A stretch of DNA of 64,000 nucleotides from positions 6,203,131-6,267,130 of the forward strand of contig OW121854.1 of assembly GCA_933228895.1 (NCBI GenBank), in the 5' to 3' direction. A program made the translations under genes and the position numbers. The notes under the pieces were generated by a model, which saw nothing but the letters and a program-made list of their open reading frames with translations, was not told the DNA's origin and made no database searches. The DNA is from Platycnemis pennipes. Taxonomy: Eukaryota > Arthropoda > Insecta > Odonata > Platycnemididae. Numbering within the stretch: position 1 is the stretch's first letter; each line of letters begins with the position of its first letter. Positions 45,660 to 57,264 of the stretch are shown one piece after another.

Positions 45660-45879
45660 GCTCATCTATGTATTTAATTTTTTTCCGCACTAACAGGAAC
45701 TTCAGATCGGGAGGAAAGGCGCAAGTATGGGAATGGAATGGAAAGGAGGAAGGGGGGAGGGAAACACGGCGTCGGCATTGGCCAGCTCTTTAACGAAAGG
45801 GCGCCAAGGGGACCACGGCTTAACGTCCCATCTGAAGGACGGAGTACTGTACTTGAATTTTCTCCATAAAACACTCAAG

Positions 45880-45974
45880 TAGGAGCCGGTGTAGCAATTA
45901 AAAAAAATCTTTCACTGCCAGGATTCGAAACCGGTCCCTCCCGGTGAGACGCCAGTGTTCAATCTACAGCTAAT
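45880..45974 (-). mobile_element. tRNA-derived SINE fragment
   Basis: On the minus strand TAGCTGTAGATTGAACACTG is followed by a B-box-like GGTTTCGAATCC and, shortly after, an A/T run (AAAGATTTTTTTTAATTGC). Head only, degenerate T stem. It directly abuts the adjacent LINE 3'-end copy. Confidence 0.45.
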
Positions 45975-46195
45975 CGATACCCACGCGAGGGTGTGTGGCA
46001 GGGGGAGAAGATCACCAAGCATGCACTATATACATGCAAACAAGCAAATATAGGGTCTCATGCAACTAGATTGTTAGTATCTATAGTATTTAAGAGGTTA
46101 ATACATGCATTATGCACTACAGATTATTCTAAAATATTTCACTTACCTATCCCTTTGCTATGCTGCCTATTTTGTTCTCTTATAGTACTCCAACC
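45975..46195 (-). mobile_element. LINE 3'-end copy (subfamily B, short form)
   Basis: CACGCGAGGGTGTGTGGCAG, then ATCACCAAGCATGCACTATA and the body GGGTCTCATGCAACTAGATT to TTCTCTTATAGTA. The extreme 3' tail is replaced by the SINE fragment. It shares its 5' boundary with the 9.1- and 57.3-kb copies. Confidence 0.75.
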
Positions 46196-46299
46196 ACTAC
46201 ACCCCGTGTACACCAACCCGACCCCGTTAAAGGTCAATCGACCCATAATGCTCTCTGGAGAGTATAACATTAGGTTATAAGCGATTCATCCATTACTAT

Positions 46300-47060
46300 T
46301 TTAGGTTAATTTTTTCAGCTGAATCGAGAGAACGTACCGGCGCATTCTGGAGATCCCGGGCGAAGGCTGCAGCACGCTCGCTCCCTCTTGGGGGAGGAGA
46401 TGCATGTATTCATGCGATCCAACGTCACTTCCTGCCCACGTCGCCGCCATCTTTTGTGAGCTCTGCAGGGAAAGGGGTTTTGAAGGCGCCCTCCGCTCCC
46501 TTTGCCGTTGTCTTGTGTCAACACTCGCGGGAGGGATTTCAGAGCGCCGTTCTTTAAGGCTCGTCTCCTTCTAGTTCCCTCGTGGCTGAACGAGCACCCC
46601 CTGCCAGCCACCTTCCCCTGAGCCCACCACCTAGAATATTCTCTCCATCTCCCGCGATACGATCCACTCTTGCTGCCATTCGTTTTCCAGCAACGAGACC
46701 CTTTCCAAAATCAAGGGAATAATAACCGATGAAAAGGATTTCCGTCGACGCAATGGGCCACAGTCCCTCCATCCATCGGCTCATCAGCTGATCGTAATAA
46801 TGCGGGCGCCCGAAAAATGTAAAAAAGCCGCCATTACAAAAATGGAGCAGGGATGTGAGTCATCCCTGATGATTGGCCCGTTTTCAATTTCACCCCTTTC
46901 CTCTTCTATCGTCTGCGTCTCCTTCGAACGCGAGCGAATCGTCGCTTTGACTGGAGAGAGGAATTTTGTCTCTCGATTGGACTTGCGTACACTTCTTTAA
47001 TGTCAATCGCAGCTCTTCAAAATTTGAGTTCGATGAATTCCCGCTTCCATTCAGCTTGGC
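46300..47060. other. CpG-rich block, possible promoter or exon
   Basis: GC-rich sequence with a YY1/PHO-type GCCGCCATCTT (about 46445-46455) next to an Ets-type CACTTCCTG. An acceptor-like GGTTAATTTTTTCAG ends at 46319, after which a plus frame is open for about 45 codons (LNRENVPAHSGDPG...). Overlapping frames on the minus strand are also open. No family recognised. Confidence 0.3.
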
Positions 47061-47122
47061 TCGGCGAAAATAGTTGGACGTGATAGAGTGAACATCCCCT
47101 TCCCTCTGCCTATGTATGCATG

Positions 47123-47124
47123 GG

Positions 47125-47173
<49 letters not shown>
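47123..47173. repeat. GA microsatellite
   Basis: An almost uninterrupted AG dinucleotide run of about 50 bp. Confidence 0.95.
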
Positions 47174-47174
<1 letters not shown>

Positions 47175-47179
47175 TAGGA

Positions 47180-49745
47180 GTACCCAATCACTGAGAGATT
47201 CCCAAGGCGGAATATGAGGAAAGATTCTGCATATCTTGGAAGACGAGTTTTTTGTCTGCTGCTATTCAAGTATTGTCGGGACGGCTCTCTTATTAGTTCA
47301 GCGATTATATCTTACGTATTCCAACGTCATCATATTTCAATTTTGATAGCTTAAATTCTGGAGTATCTTAGGAGACCATCAAATATGAAACTAGTACTTG
47401 AGGTTTCCTATTCAGCGACGATGGTATTAATTGACAGATCCGCAGACGGCCTTCCATATCCAGTGAAATTTATGAGCGAAAATTCTATTCTCGGAAATAG
47501 CGTCGTGGTTCTCAAATTCCACCGCTGCGGAGGAAATTATGTTTTCAAAAGGTTTTGAAGCTCAGCACATTTTACATCTTTTTTTATATTCTTCATCTTG
47601 GGTTATTCTGCCCTGGAACAGGTCTCTTCTGAATATTCGTCTCCAATCATTTTTGTTTTATTTTATTCATGCGGAGATTATTTATTTACCATTCAATTTT
47701 GTAATATCCTTTCTACCAATAAAAAGAAAACATTAAAATGGGGGCGTTTCCTCGTAACAGAAATCGCTTTTTTGTACACGAAACTGTTAGAAGGAAACAA
47801 AAAATGAATTTTAGTGAAAACAATTATATTCTAACCTGAGCAATTCACTCAAAAATAAAAAAAGAAAAAATATGACACCCACCTAACGAGCTGCGCTAAG
47901 AATACCTACGTCATGCACCTCCCGTCCTTGACTGCTATGAGGGAAAGGGAGTGGAGGGGGGGTCATATGGTCTGCTCGCACAGTTCCTGTCGCAACCACT
48001 TCGATTGGCAGAGTCAGCATTGTGTCCCCCATTGCGATTAAGCGAAGGAGTCTCAGTTGTGATTGGACGAAGTGGATGACGTACGAGTCCTTTGCACGCC
48101 CACTTTTCCGAAAGGGCAAACAACATAATGTTTATTTTTATTAATTTAATGTCATTTAAAAAATATTGCCAAATATTTGAATTCTATACATTGGGGCATT
48201 ATGCAAAAAAACTTTCGTACAAATATCCACAGAAAATGTCTCTATTGCATCTTTCTTCAGCTTTTGACTTTTCTCCAGTCTTTATGAAAGTAAGCATGAA
48301 AATTATCTTCTGCCAGTGTCTCGTTACCACGTTATTTAAAATATCAAGATCCATTTCGTCAAACATTCATGTGTCTTGCCTCGTCGTATCCATCTCTTCT
48401 CTATTGCACTCGTTAACGATCTCTTCGCTCCAATTTTCTCAAGGCGTCATCACTCCTCGTTTTCTCTCCGTTCCACTCTTGGTCGATGCCTCTTTTCCGT
48501 TGCCTCGGTTGTCAATTGGTAGAATTTGCTCGTCACTCTAAATGATAAGAATAACTATTTTTTCCTCATAGATTTAATGCAGTAAGACGACATAGGCTTC
48601 CGACTAAACATCATACTCAAATGCACTGTTGTAACCAATGTCATCTTCTTGTAATAAACCTATTAGGGAAAACTAAGTTATTCTTATCATTTACAATGAA
48701 TCGATGATCGTTACATAAGTCGTGGAGGAGTAATGGCGTCTCCTCTGTTCTCTGTTTATATTAACTGTAATATTTCATTTATATCATATTGCTTAAAAAT
48801 GTAGTGTACCACAATAAAAAAATGTATTTTTAGCAAGAATCCAAAATTAGTCTCACTTGAACCAGCCTACGTTCTTAATGACAATGTATTATAACATGTA
48901 GATGTAACATTTAGATGCAAATTGTGGATAAAACGCAAGATAACATTTGCTGCATCACCCAGAGTGAGAAAAAAGCTTCTGTTAAACATGATTACAGCTT
49001 GGTTTCTTGCACAGACAACTTTCTGAAATTGATAAAAAACACATAAAGAATTCTTGCGTACATTGTGTTGTAATTTGGATGGGTTGGCTGGAGAGCTGTT
49101 GAGAAATCAATTTTTAAAATCAGCATAATTGTTGTACACGTTCAAAGCCGTCACGTTTACCATTTAGACTTGAAAAAAAATGAAACAATATAATTAAAAA
49201 ATATTGTGTAAACCACGAGTAGCGTAGAATTAAACGAGAATGAATATGATAGCATAAAATTTTCTGTGTGTCTTGCGGATACTTCATAAACACCATCCAA
49301 ACTTGTGTACACATAATATTTTGATTGTAGGCTGCTTATCTTGGAATCATATTGAGAAATCAATGGCTTTTTAATTTATCATGTTTTTTCGGTCAGGATA
49401 ACTTTTCATGCAAACTGCCATTTAAACACTCTGCTCCGACAAAGGATTTCTCATGCCACTTTGCTAGGCTACCGACACGAGTGACCAAAAGCCGTATTAC
49501 ACTAGTCGTTGCCTGTTACGGTTATTGTAAATTGATTAAATTAAATTAAATCCCAGTCATACTGACCGGTATTCTAACCGGTCACCGGTAGTGAAATCGC
49601 TGCACAATGGGATCTCGCCTTCCGGTCACGTGCTCTTTCCGTTTACAATGAGTTCCTATGCTGCCTCAAATACAGGATTTCTTATTCATATGCAGGATAC
49701 GAATTAGTAAAGCAGGTTTAATCTAACTTCAATAAAATATACGCC
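47180..49745. other. Non-coding stretch
   Basis: Nothing recognised; several unsupported short open frames (for example 48092-48541 plus, without motif). Confidence 0.45.
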
Positions 49746-49754
49746 GTTATAATA

Positions 49755-50199
49755 GGAGATGTGCGAATACTAGAAATTATTCGATATTCGGGACATGGAA
49801 TAATTGTGCTGAAAGAATTCGATATTCGATATCTCGAATAATTATTCTAATCTCGCTTTATTTGGCATGTTAATGAACTATGTCATAATAATTTAAAGCT
49901 GGACAATATTGTGTATTAACACTTTCCACTCATTTATAAAGGCTTAACAAAAGTTGATGTAGTCAAGAGTTGACAATTGGTGGATAAATTTTACCATAAA
50001 TTTGACATTTTAAAACCAGAATAAAATTTTTAGATTATCAACTTAGCTTTTTCATTTAGCAGGCAACAAATTAATTTGTAGTAAAATTTAGAATATCAAT
50101 TTCAATTCTAGTATTCGAGGTACCTATCTGGAATTCGAGATTTTTGAATCGTGATTATGTATTCAAAATCGAGAAATCTGGTATTCCACCCATCTCTAA
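49755..50199. mobile_element. hAT-like MITE with 8-bp target duplication
   Basis: GAGATGTGCGAATAC near the left end and GTATTCCACCCATCTC near the right end are imperfect inverted repeats. TTATAATA flanks both sides (49747-49754 and 50200-50207). An 8-bp duplication is the hAT signature. The interior is AT-rich, rich in ATTCGATATTCG and has no coding potential. Confidence 0.7.
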
Positions 50200-50514
50200 T
50201 TATAATACATCATTCACGAAAAATAGATGATGCAAGAGAGTTAAATATTCTTCTGTGATCATCTTATTAATATTTTTAGGGTTTAGGCTTCAGTGGAAAT
50301 GGTAGCAGTCAAAACATCGCGAAACGTAAACACAAACAGCTACAAAACGCTGCACGTGACCGCGATGCGAGCTCCTATTGGCTGTACTCCTGTGCAATCG
50401 GCCCATTGGAAATAGACTCGCTCTTATCATCCGACCGTTGAAATCTGGTTTCCGCTGATAGGTTGAGCTGCAACCGGCAGCGGCTATGACAAATTGTGAT
50501 GGTGTGTGATACAG

Positions 50515-50901
50515 GGGCGCCTCAAGGCGCTTAAGGACTTGTCCCCGCTCAAATCCAATCATTCGTTCAGCACCGCCTCGCCGTCCGGGTCTGCGGCAAT
50601 CGCCGGGCGTGGGAAGGAGGCGAGCGGCGTCCGGATGGAGCGGCAGGCGTCTTCCACTCCCGCCGTGAAACCCAGCATCGGCTCCCAGGGCTCAACAGCC
50701 TGGGCCGGGACGGGAGGCTGGCCCGTTAATATTTCAGGAGGACGGAGAGAGGGCCTTCCCACACCAAAACCACCCCCTCATCCCACCCCCGCCAACCCCA
50801 AGGAGCGCCACCCATTTCCCACGTCGGATTCCGACGCACCTGTGCATACATCTACGCCCCCCCTCGTCGAGTACATGGGGCCACAGGCACTGCACACTTA
50901 G
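50515..50901 (+). CDS. Candidate terminal exon, Pro/Ser-rich unknown protein
   Basis: After an AG at 50513-50514 (GTGTGATACAG) a frame is open for 128 codons to TAG. It starts GRLKALKDLSPLKSNHSFST, passes through VRMERQASSTPAVKPSIGSQ and a Pro-rich stretch, and ends VEYMGPQALHT. Third codon positions are overwhelmingly G or C while the flanks are AT-rich, which is good evidence of coding. The acceptor has a weak pyrimidine tract, so the start is uncertain. The sequence looks like a disordered C-terminal tail. I do not recognise the protein and no upstream exon was identified in the window. Confidence 0.45.
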   Translation, partial: GRLKALKDLSPLKSNHSFSTASPSGSAAIAGRGKEASGVRMERQASSTPAVKPSIGSQGSTAWAGTGGWPVNISGGRREGLPTPKPPPHPTPANPKERHPFPTSDSDAPVHTSTPPLVEYMGPQALHT

Positions 50902-50904
50902 CGT

Positions 50905-53175
50905 GGGGAAACGCCTCATGTGCCTCTGCTTTTTAGGTTGAAGCGAGGCCAGCGACGCATTCTACACCCTGGAAAACCACCGCTTCCGACTCCACCACCG
51001 TTCCACGGTACCTAGCCGTGTTTTTCTCAATATTTCGAAAGCGAGCTACGCGGCATGTTTTAAACGAGTGAGTATCGGTATAGTCTCTTGTGATGTATAT
51101 AGATTCCTGGTGATTTTCCCCTTCCTGAATAGTATTGGAATATTTGAATGATTATATTTGTTCGTAGTAGCAGCTCAATTCCATTTCAATGATTCATTAG
51201 AAGAAGAATAAATATAGAACCTCGGTAAAATTTTTCGCATCAGTGAGCAAACCTGTCGTTAGAGCTAAAATCTGTGAAAGTTTTACTTTTTATCATGTTT
51301 CTATGGAATTTCGTTAAGTTAGGTCTCAATTTAACTGAATTCATTAGAAAAATGAATGCGGTGATATTTACGCACAAAGGGTTGCTTAGTCCAAAGGCAA
51401 TCAATGAAGGACCTCCCCAGATACTGTAACGCTAATTCTAAGGAATTGATATATTTAAGTACTGTGAATTCCATATCTGTGGAGGTCCTTTTCAGTCGGT
51501 AGGTTTTGAAAATAACTGTAGCAATGCTCATGGCACCATATCGTATCGATGTTGTATCCTCCACTGGGTATTTACGGTTGCCTGCGGACAGAACTCGAGA
51601 CTCGAGATATGAAAAACGTTGTAGATTTAATACATCTTCCTGCAAGTCCTTAAATTACGGTTTTACCAAATCATTTTGACAGTTTTTTTTGTTTTTTGAA
51701 ACAAGATTGACCAAAACTGTGATTTACCATATGGATTTTGTGTATCACAAATGTTTTATGCTATGCTATCAATTTTTACCGAAGGATTTCTCTCCAAAGT
51801 AGCAGCTTGGCTGTGTAGATTTTATTGACAGCCAAACTGGACACGAATACATTCCTATGGTAAAAAAGTGTTCTCAATATTAGGTAAATCCTCTATCAAT
51901 TAACGGAGTCTCCACTACGCTATGGTAACCGAAGTATTCCTCTAAGTGTTAGATGAATTTTTCTCCGGAAGGGAATGGTCTCATACTTAGAGGATCATAT
52001 TCAGGTTAGAAGGCAACTCCCTTTACATTGATGAGTATTAATATCAAGGTTTCAACTACAATTCTGAGGAAAAATCACAAAGAACACTATTCAGTTAAAA
52101 GCAATCCCACCATAAGGTCGAGGGCTTTTAGAAGCAATCCTCCCAGAAAGTTCTCTGATTGTAGGAGGAGTCTTTAACATTATTTCCCTTTTTTAAATAA
52201 CATTCATCTTAAATTAATAATAAAAAAATTAAAAATACAAGGTAACTAAAGAATACCATGTGTTTTAAGTATTTGGAACAATATTCACTACTTGCCTAAT
52301 ATTATGTTAAGCATTGTCACCATGGGAAAAAATGCGATTGAGTGAAGTGTAAAAACTGTCACTATTAAGAAGGAAAATGATTTACGCTATTACAAATTTA
52401 AAAAAAATATGCTACAACTTGAAGAGGGTAATTAACATTTTGATTCCGCTTCTAGGAACCGTTGCAATTGTAAGCAATAGAGGGTAAGCTAGTTTTTCCT
52501 GCAACATACGTTCCCAAATCTCAGTTTCAACATATTTTTATGCATATTAATGAGGGTTGAAGCATGTCGTTTTCAGAACAGGAATTACGAATTAAATATC
52601 AGAATCTGTTGGTACAATGAATTTCCTAACACCAAAGGATGGTATACGTATTCTGAAGCCAAGCGCAAGAGCTGCATTAGTCTCGTATTTGGTCCCTTTT
52701 ATCATACACTAGTGTACTGGGATGCACTTCTTTTGACAAACAGTCAAGGGTAAACATTAAAGCCATGAATTTCACGATAAGTCCAGGCCGGATGGTAATT
52801 GGGCCGTACATTCTACATCAGCAGGAATCCTTGTTCTTTCCACTTCATCTGCCAAATCTTAATTTTAGATTACTAATCTTGGATTTGGCGGAATATTGGT
52901 ACAGGAACGTCATCTCAAAAGGAAACATAGATCATCTAAATGTAATACAAATATTCTAAGAGTAAGAGGAAATTCTGAGAGGATTTGAAAAGCAGAACTA
53001 TACTCTACATTTCAGATCTTTTTCCGGTGTATCATTGGCGGTTAGTGTATTTGTTCGGCAAGCTAAATGATTGTAGTTAAAATCCGGTTCAGGGAAATCT
53101 TTATCTTTTGGTGATTTTCTGTGCATTCGATTGCTATGAGTCACAGCAGCAGTGGCAGTAGCCCTGTCCAAAACG
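50905..53175. other. Non-coding stretch
   Basis: Nothing recognised; a minus-strand 104-codon frame at 51331-51645 has no motif. Confidence 0.45.
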
Positions 53176-53179
53176 TGTT

Positions 53180-54650
53180 CTTCTAGCGCTAAGCATGCTA
53201 CAATGCTTGCTTGCAAGTGGAGGGGGGGTTCCGTCGGAAACACCCGAAGTATGTCCGAACGCGAAGCACTCTGGGGGAAACATGCTACGAAGCCAAAGTA
53301 CAGAAGAACGCTTCCATGAATGCTTCGAAGCATTGTTGACGAGAATAACAAAAGATGGCGGAGCCGTTGGCTCCTTATAAATGTGTGTAGCATCTATTTC
53401 TTTACTTCGTATGTTACATTTGCATAATTATTAATATACATATCAATGAAAAGGTTAATAAAACATATAATCGCTCTTTTTCTTGCGATCTAAACATTTG
53501 ATAGATGTTGCCCTCTATCGTGTTTCACTATACCTAGTGGTTTTTTATGTGTTGCCACTACTGTTTGACGTCACTCCTAACCGTAGACTGTCCGAATATG
53601 AAGTATTCTTTCCCAAGCATGCTTCATTGTACGTCTGCAATACGTCATCACCAAGAATGCTTTGCCAAAGCATACTTGGTTTTCGGATGCGGCTATTGTC
53701 TCTGTCAACGGATGACGAGAGAATCCACGTCAGGGCGGGATGGAGAAGGCGGAAGGCAGGAATGCTTCCTGGGCATTGCATGGATGGATTTCAGGGGCGG
53801 GCGGTCAAACGCCGGCGAGAGCAGAATGGGGTGCGAATTCGCGGTTATTCGCGGGCTATCCCCACCATCCCTCCAAAATTCGCTCCGCTGAAAGAGGCGC
53901 CGGAGAGAAGCGGCTGAGGAGGACTCTTTTCACGCGTAAAATGAGCCTCGAAGGAGGAGTCCTTTTCATCCCCTTTCCTCACCCCTCGTTCTTGGAGAGC
54001 GCGGGTGTGGAGCTGAGGGGATGAAAGGTTGCGCCCCGAACGAGACTCCTTACTTCTTGCTCCATTAGTGCCCCACTGCTCCAGCCTCTCCCGTCTCCCT
54101 CTCTATATATATTCTTGCCTATCTATATACTACGCATCATTCCCGGTTTTAACGGCCCTCTTCCTCCCGATCAGATCCTCTTACCCCACCCCAACTACGT
54201 TCGCTTTTTTCGGTCTCTCTCCGAATTGCGCGGCGTTCCCGGCCTTTGAAATCTCATTCCAATTCAGTCGTTTCAGCCACGAGGAGGGAGGGGGTGGGGC
54301 CCGCATTATGTGGCATTAGCGGGTCCTCTTCCCCTTTCCCACCACACCCACCCTTATTTCCCACCCCCAATCGCCCGCCCCCCCGCATTCGTTTATTTCC
54401 TCCTCCGCTTCCTTCCACCCATTCTCCTTCCTCCTCCGTCAGTCCTCTTCTTCACGCTCCCCCCACTTTCATTCATCGGTGAATCTCCTTTGAAGAGGTG
54501 GAACCCAACCCCCTCCATTTGTCATACAAGAGATTTTTTGATCTCAAAATTACTCGCTACACGATGCATTCCTTGCCAGCATTACATTTACGATAGCGTT
54601 TTGTCGGACGAATTTCATATCGGAAAAGGCGTTCGGCAAAGCTAGTCATT
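53180..54650. other. GC-rich block without a clear gene
   Basis: Several overlapping open frames on both strands (53483-53917, 53547-53891, 53998-54319, 54310-54645) reflect composition. A YY1/PHO-type AAGATGGCGG lies at 53351. Recurrent AAGCATGCT/GCTTCGAAGC motifs hint at an old inverted-repeat element. No exon could be supported. Confidence 0.35.
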
Positions 54651-54664
54651 ATGTTCATCATAGG

Positions 54665-55165
54665 TACATCTACATCTACATAATATCCTCCAAGCCATCA
54701 TAAAGGTGTGTGTCAGGGGAGGAATTTTCACCAAACATGCACTACATATCGTGCATAAAAAAGGATCAGTATTTATATACTCTTCTAAACTTCACTATTT
54801 AAAAAAAGATAAAAATAGCAAACTACGCATGCAAAAACGTGCTGTTAGTTGGGTTACCTTCAAGTCCACTCACCAACATGCAACTATCTATGCTATCCAT
54901 TGCTACTTTCCGCTTGGACATATTTACTGTTATTCACATCCGTAATTGTACGAGGAAAAAATGACATTTTGAATCCGTCAGTTCGGCAATCAATTCCTCT
55001 AATTTTGTGATTATGGTCCAGTCTACCATAGTAAGTTGGGGTTCGCAAAATGTTTTTAACATCATCACTGAAAATACGGTCTTGAAATTTTTTTAAAAGA
55101 TTGTCTTAATTTCAACCTGCGATCTGGCAATGATTCCCAGTTTAAATCATTTAATAGACTGCCTT
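54665..55165 (-). mobile_element. LINE 3' part (subfamily A)
   Basis: ACATCTACATCTACATAATA, then CCTCCAAGCCATCATAAAGG and GTGTGTGTCAGGGGAGG form the 3' end. The body CACTACATATCGTGCATAAA and later CTTCTAAACTTCACTATTT is shared with the 22.5-kb copy. At 54945-55160 it parallels the 28.6-28.8 kb copy (ACGAGGAAAAAA, CTACCATAGTAAGT, CAATGATTCCCA versus CAGCGATTCCCA), reaching the RT C-terminal region. Confidence 0.7.
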
Positions 55166-55179
55166 ATACTCGGTGAAAG

Positions 55180-56155
55180 GATCATTCACAATGTCCTAGG
55201 TGACTTCCAAGGAGGCATCATTATTAGTGACGGACGGATTACGAATCTGAGATATGCAAATAATGCGGATCTCCTCAATAAGTCGGACAGTACTAGGCCA
55301 ATTTACTACAGCGTATTGTGACATCCAGTGCGGAGCCAGGCTGTAGCTTAATCGCCAAAAATGTCAACTTATGGTGATTAACAGAGATCTCAACTATAGA
55401 GAAAGTGTCATTCGTGATATACCGGTAATTGGAAAAGAAAATTCTTTTTGTACAATCCATACACACACGTTTTATTGGCTGCAACCGTGGTATCGACGAG
55501 TTGACGAATTGTCGAAATCATGGTGGAAGCCAATAAAACGTATATGTGGAATTCACAAAGCAAATTTTCTTTGTAATGTCTTGGTTCCACAAAGTCAATC
55601 CTCAAACGTTGAACCGTATACACAGGTAAACTAGGAAGTCGTGCACCTGAGTGCCATGCTGTCAAACAGTGGTGGCAGTGAAAAGAAACTAAAGCGGAGA
55701 ATGGAAATATGGAAGAACTGAGAAATCAGCAAGACAAACAAAAGTAGACTGATTCGATCAATGGCCTTCCCTACGGAGACATGGGTGATTGCAGTTGCCA
55801 TGCGCAAATAGATGTAGGCGTTCGAATCGCATTGCTATCGAAGAATTGAGCGCATATCATGGACGGAGGGAAGAACTAACGCCTCCATTTCAGCCCAATT
55901 GAAAATTGCAGATAGAGACCGACAACTGCTGGAAATTCAGCGCAGCCGTCTCAAATTCTTCGGTCGTGTCATAGGGCGGAATGGTGTTTAGGGAAGATAG
56001 TGCTCGAAGGTCTGGGGCAATAGGCCGCAAGGTGGGCCACCGTTAAGATTGACGGGTCAAATGAAGACCCTCAGCAACCTGAAGCTGAACGAAATGGACT
56101 ACGAGGCCCAAGATAGAGAGAAATGGCATCACGTTGTACACACCGCGTGTGCTTA
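55180..56155 (+). pseudogene. Decayed LINE reverse transcriptase, RT core to C-terminus
   Basis: In plus sense, pieces of an RTE/endonuclease-RT type protein occur in order but in shifting frames. They are GDFQGGIIISDGRITNLRYA with NNAD in place of the catalytic DD region, then LNRQKCQLMVINRDLNY. After an inserted repeat come RMEIWKN, SKTNKSRLIRSMAFPTETWV, CYRRIERISWTEGRTNASIS, then RLKFFGRVIGRNG and a final NEMDYEAQDREKWHHVV. Many stops and frameshifts are present. This element differs from the two LINE families above. Confidence 0.65.
55455..55640. repeat. Penelope-like terminal hairpin repeat, copy 1
   Basis: ACACGTTTTATTGGCTGCAA (left arm, 55464-55496) pairs with the right arm 55511-55546 (GTCGAAATCATGGTGGAAGC, then CAATAAAACGTATATGT). 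The downstream part TGTGGAATTCACAAAGCAAA, then TTGGTTCCACAAAG parallels the repeat at 61.15-61.22 kb. It interrupts the decayed RT. Assignment to Penelope-like terminal repeats is by recollection of the TCGAAAC-type hairpin and is tentative. Confidence 0.5.
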
Positions 56156-56159
56156 GTCA

Positions 56160-56990
56160 ATGGGGAACATGCACTATTTTTTATAACTCTTTGAATGTGA
56201 AGTTTATTAACTAAATTGTGCTTGGAGAAAATTTTGCTGAAGAATTAAGTTGCGTTACAAAGATATTACTCTTTGAAATTGTACTTTTTCGGCAGCTCAA
56301 AAACACGACGTCATCGCATGACGTCACGGCACGTTATCACTATGGGCGTTGTTTATCTGTTTATGCGTGGAGGTAAGTTGCTAAATGAATACTTGGCGAT
56401 AACGTATGTATTTATCTTATTTGTTTATTGCAATAAACGATTGTATTTCGATTTTTTATTTACGTAATACGGATGGTAACGAGCAAATCGTCCATTAATT
56501 ATATAATGCCTGTTTAGTGCCAAAGAATTTCTTCTACGTCCATGCAATCGCTGGTTTTTTTTAGAAGAACGCCACCCTAAGGGAGTAAATCAAAGGAAAT
56601 TGTCGGAATGTGCTTTTTAAAGAATTTTTTCAGTCATCGTTTGGTTCGAGAAACGGCTAAAAACCTCAAAAAATATATTCACTTCGTTTTCTTTTAAATA
56701 TAAATGTCTGTCTCCGTAGCAATATGAAACCTATACCGCACAATGACGTCAGAAGGCGTTTCAGGTCACGTGACTTTCGTCTATTTTCGGGAACATTTTT
56801 ATATCATTTAATAACCTTTGTAGTGGGCATAGAAAATGTTGGCTTCCATATTTAAATTGGTGAGAAAATTTCGCATCAAGTACAGCATTAACCTTCGAGA
56901 AACAAATTTCATGAGTATTCCCCATTGGGTCACAACGCTCGATATCGGTCTAATGACCGTAGGAGAGATTAAATTTAGTAAATGCTGTTT
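56160..56990. other. Non-coding stretch
   Basis: Nothing recognised. Confidence 0.5.
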
Positions 56991-56997
56991 GTCTATT

Positions 56998-57262
56998 CAA
57001 CTACATCCATACCTACGTGACAACCTGCAAGCCACCGCGAGGGTGTGTGGCAGGGGTTGGAGATCACCAAACATGCGCTATTGACATGTAACTAGGCTAC
57101 TTCAATGGACATGCCACATAATAGTGTCACAAGCAGCTGGATGGTAAGTATCTGCATAGTAATAAAGGGATTGGTTGTTAATACATGCACCATGCACTAC
57201 AGGCTACAATACTACACTTACCTATCCCTTTGCTATGCTGCCTGTTGTGTTCTCTTATAGTA
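56998..57262 (-). mobile_element. LINE 3'-end copy (subfamily B, short form)
   Basis: The clearest subfamily-B copy: CAACCTGCAAGCCACCGCGA, then GGGTGTGTGGCAGGGG, CACCAAACATGCGCTATTGA and CTATCCCTTTGCTATGCTGC, ending at TTCTCTTATAGTA. About 265 bp. Confidence 0.8.
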
Positions 57263-57264
57263 GA

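Noticed and set aside
48092..48541. 149-codon plus-strand frame
   Set aside because: AT-rich, no motif, hydrophobic runs without signal-peptide or transmembrane order, no splice context.
53483..54645. Cluster of open frames of 94-144 codons
   Set aside because: Three frames overlap on the plus strand and one on the minus strand in GC-rich sequence. None shows a recognisable domain or a convincing exon boundary.
4200..57100. Independent SINE family for the CCCTGCAAGCCACC repeat
   Set aside because: No Pol III boxes are present, and longer copies lead into a reverse transcriptase C-terminus. It is a LINE 3' end, although a short derivative may exist.
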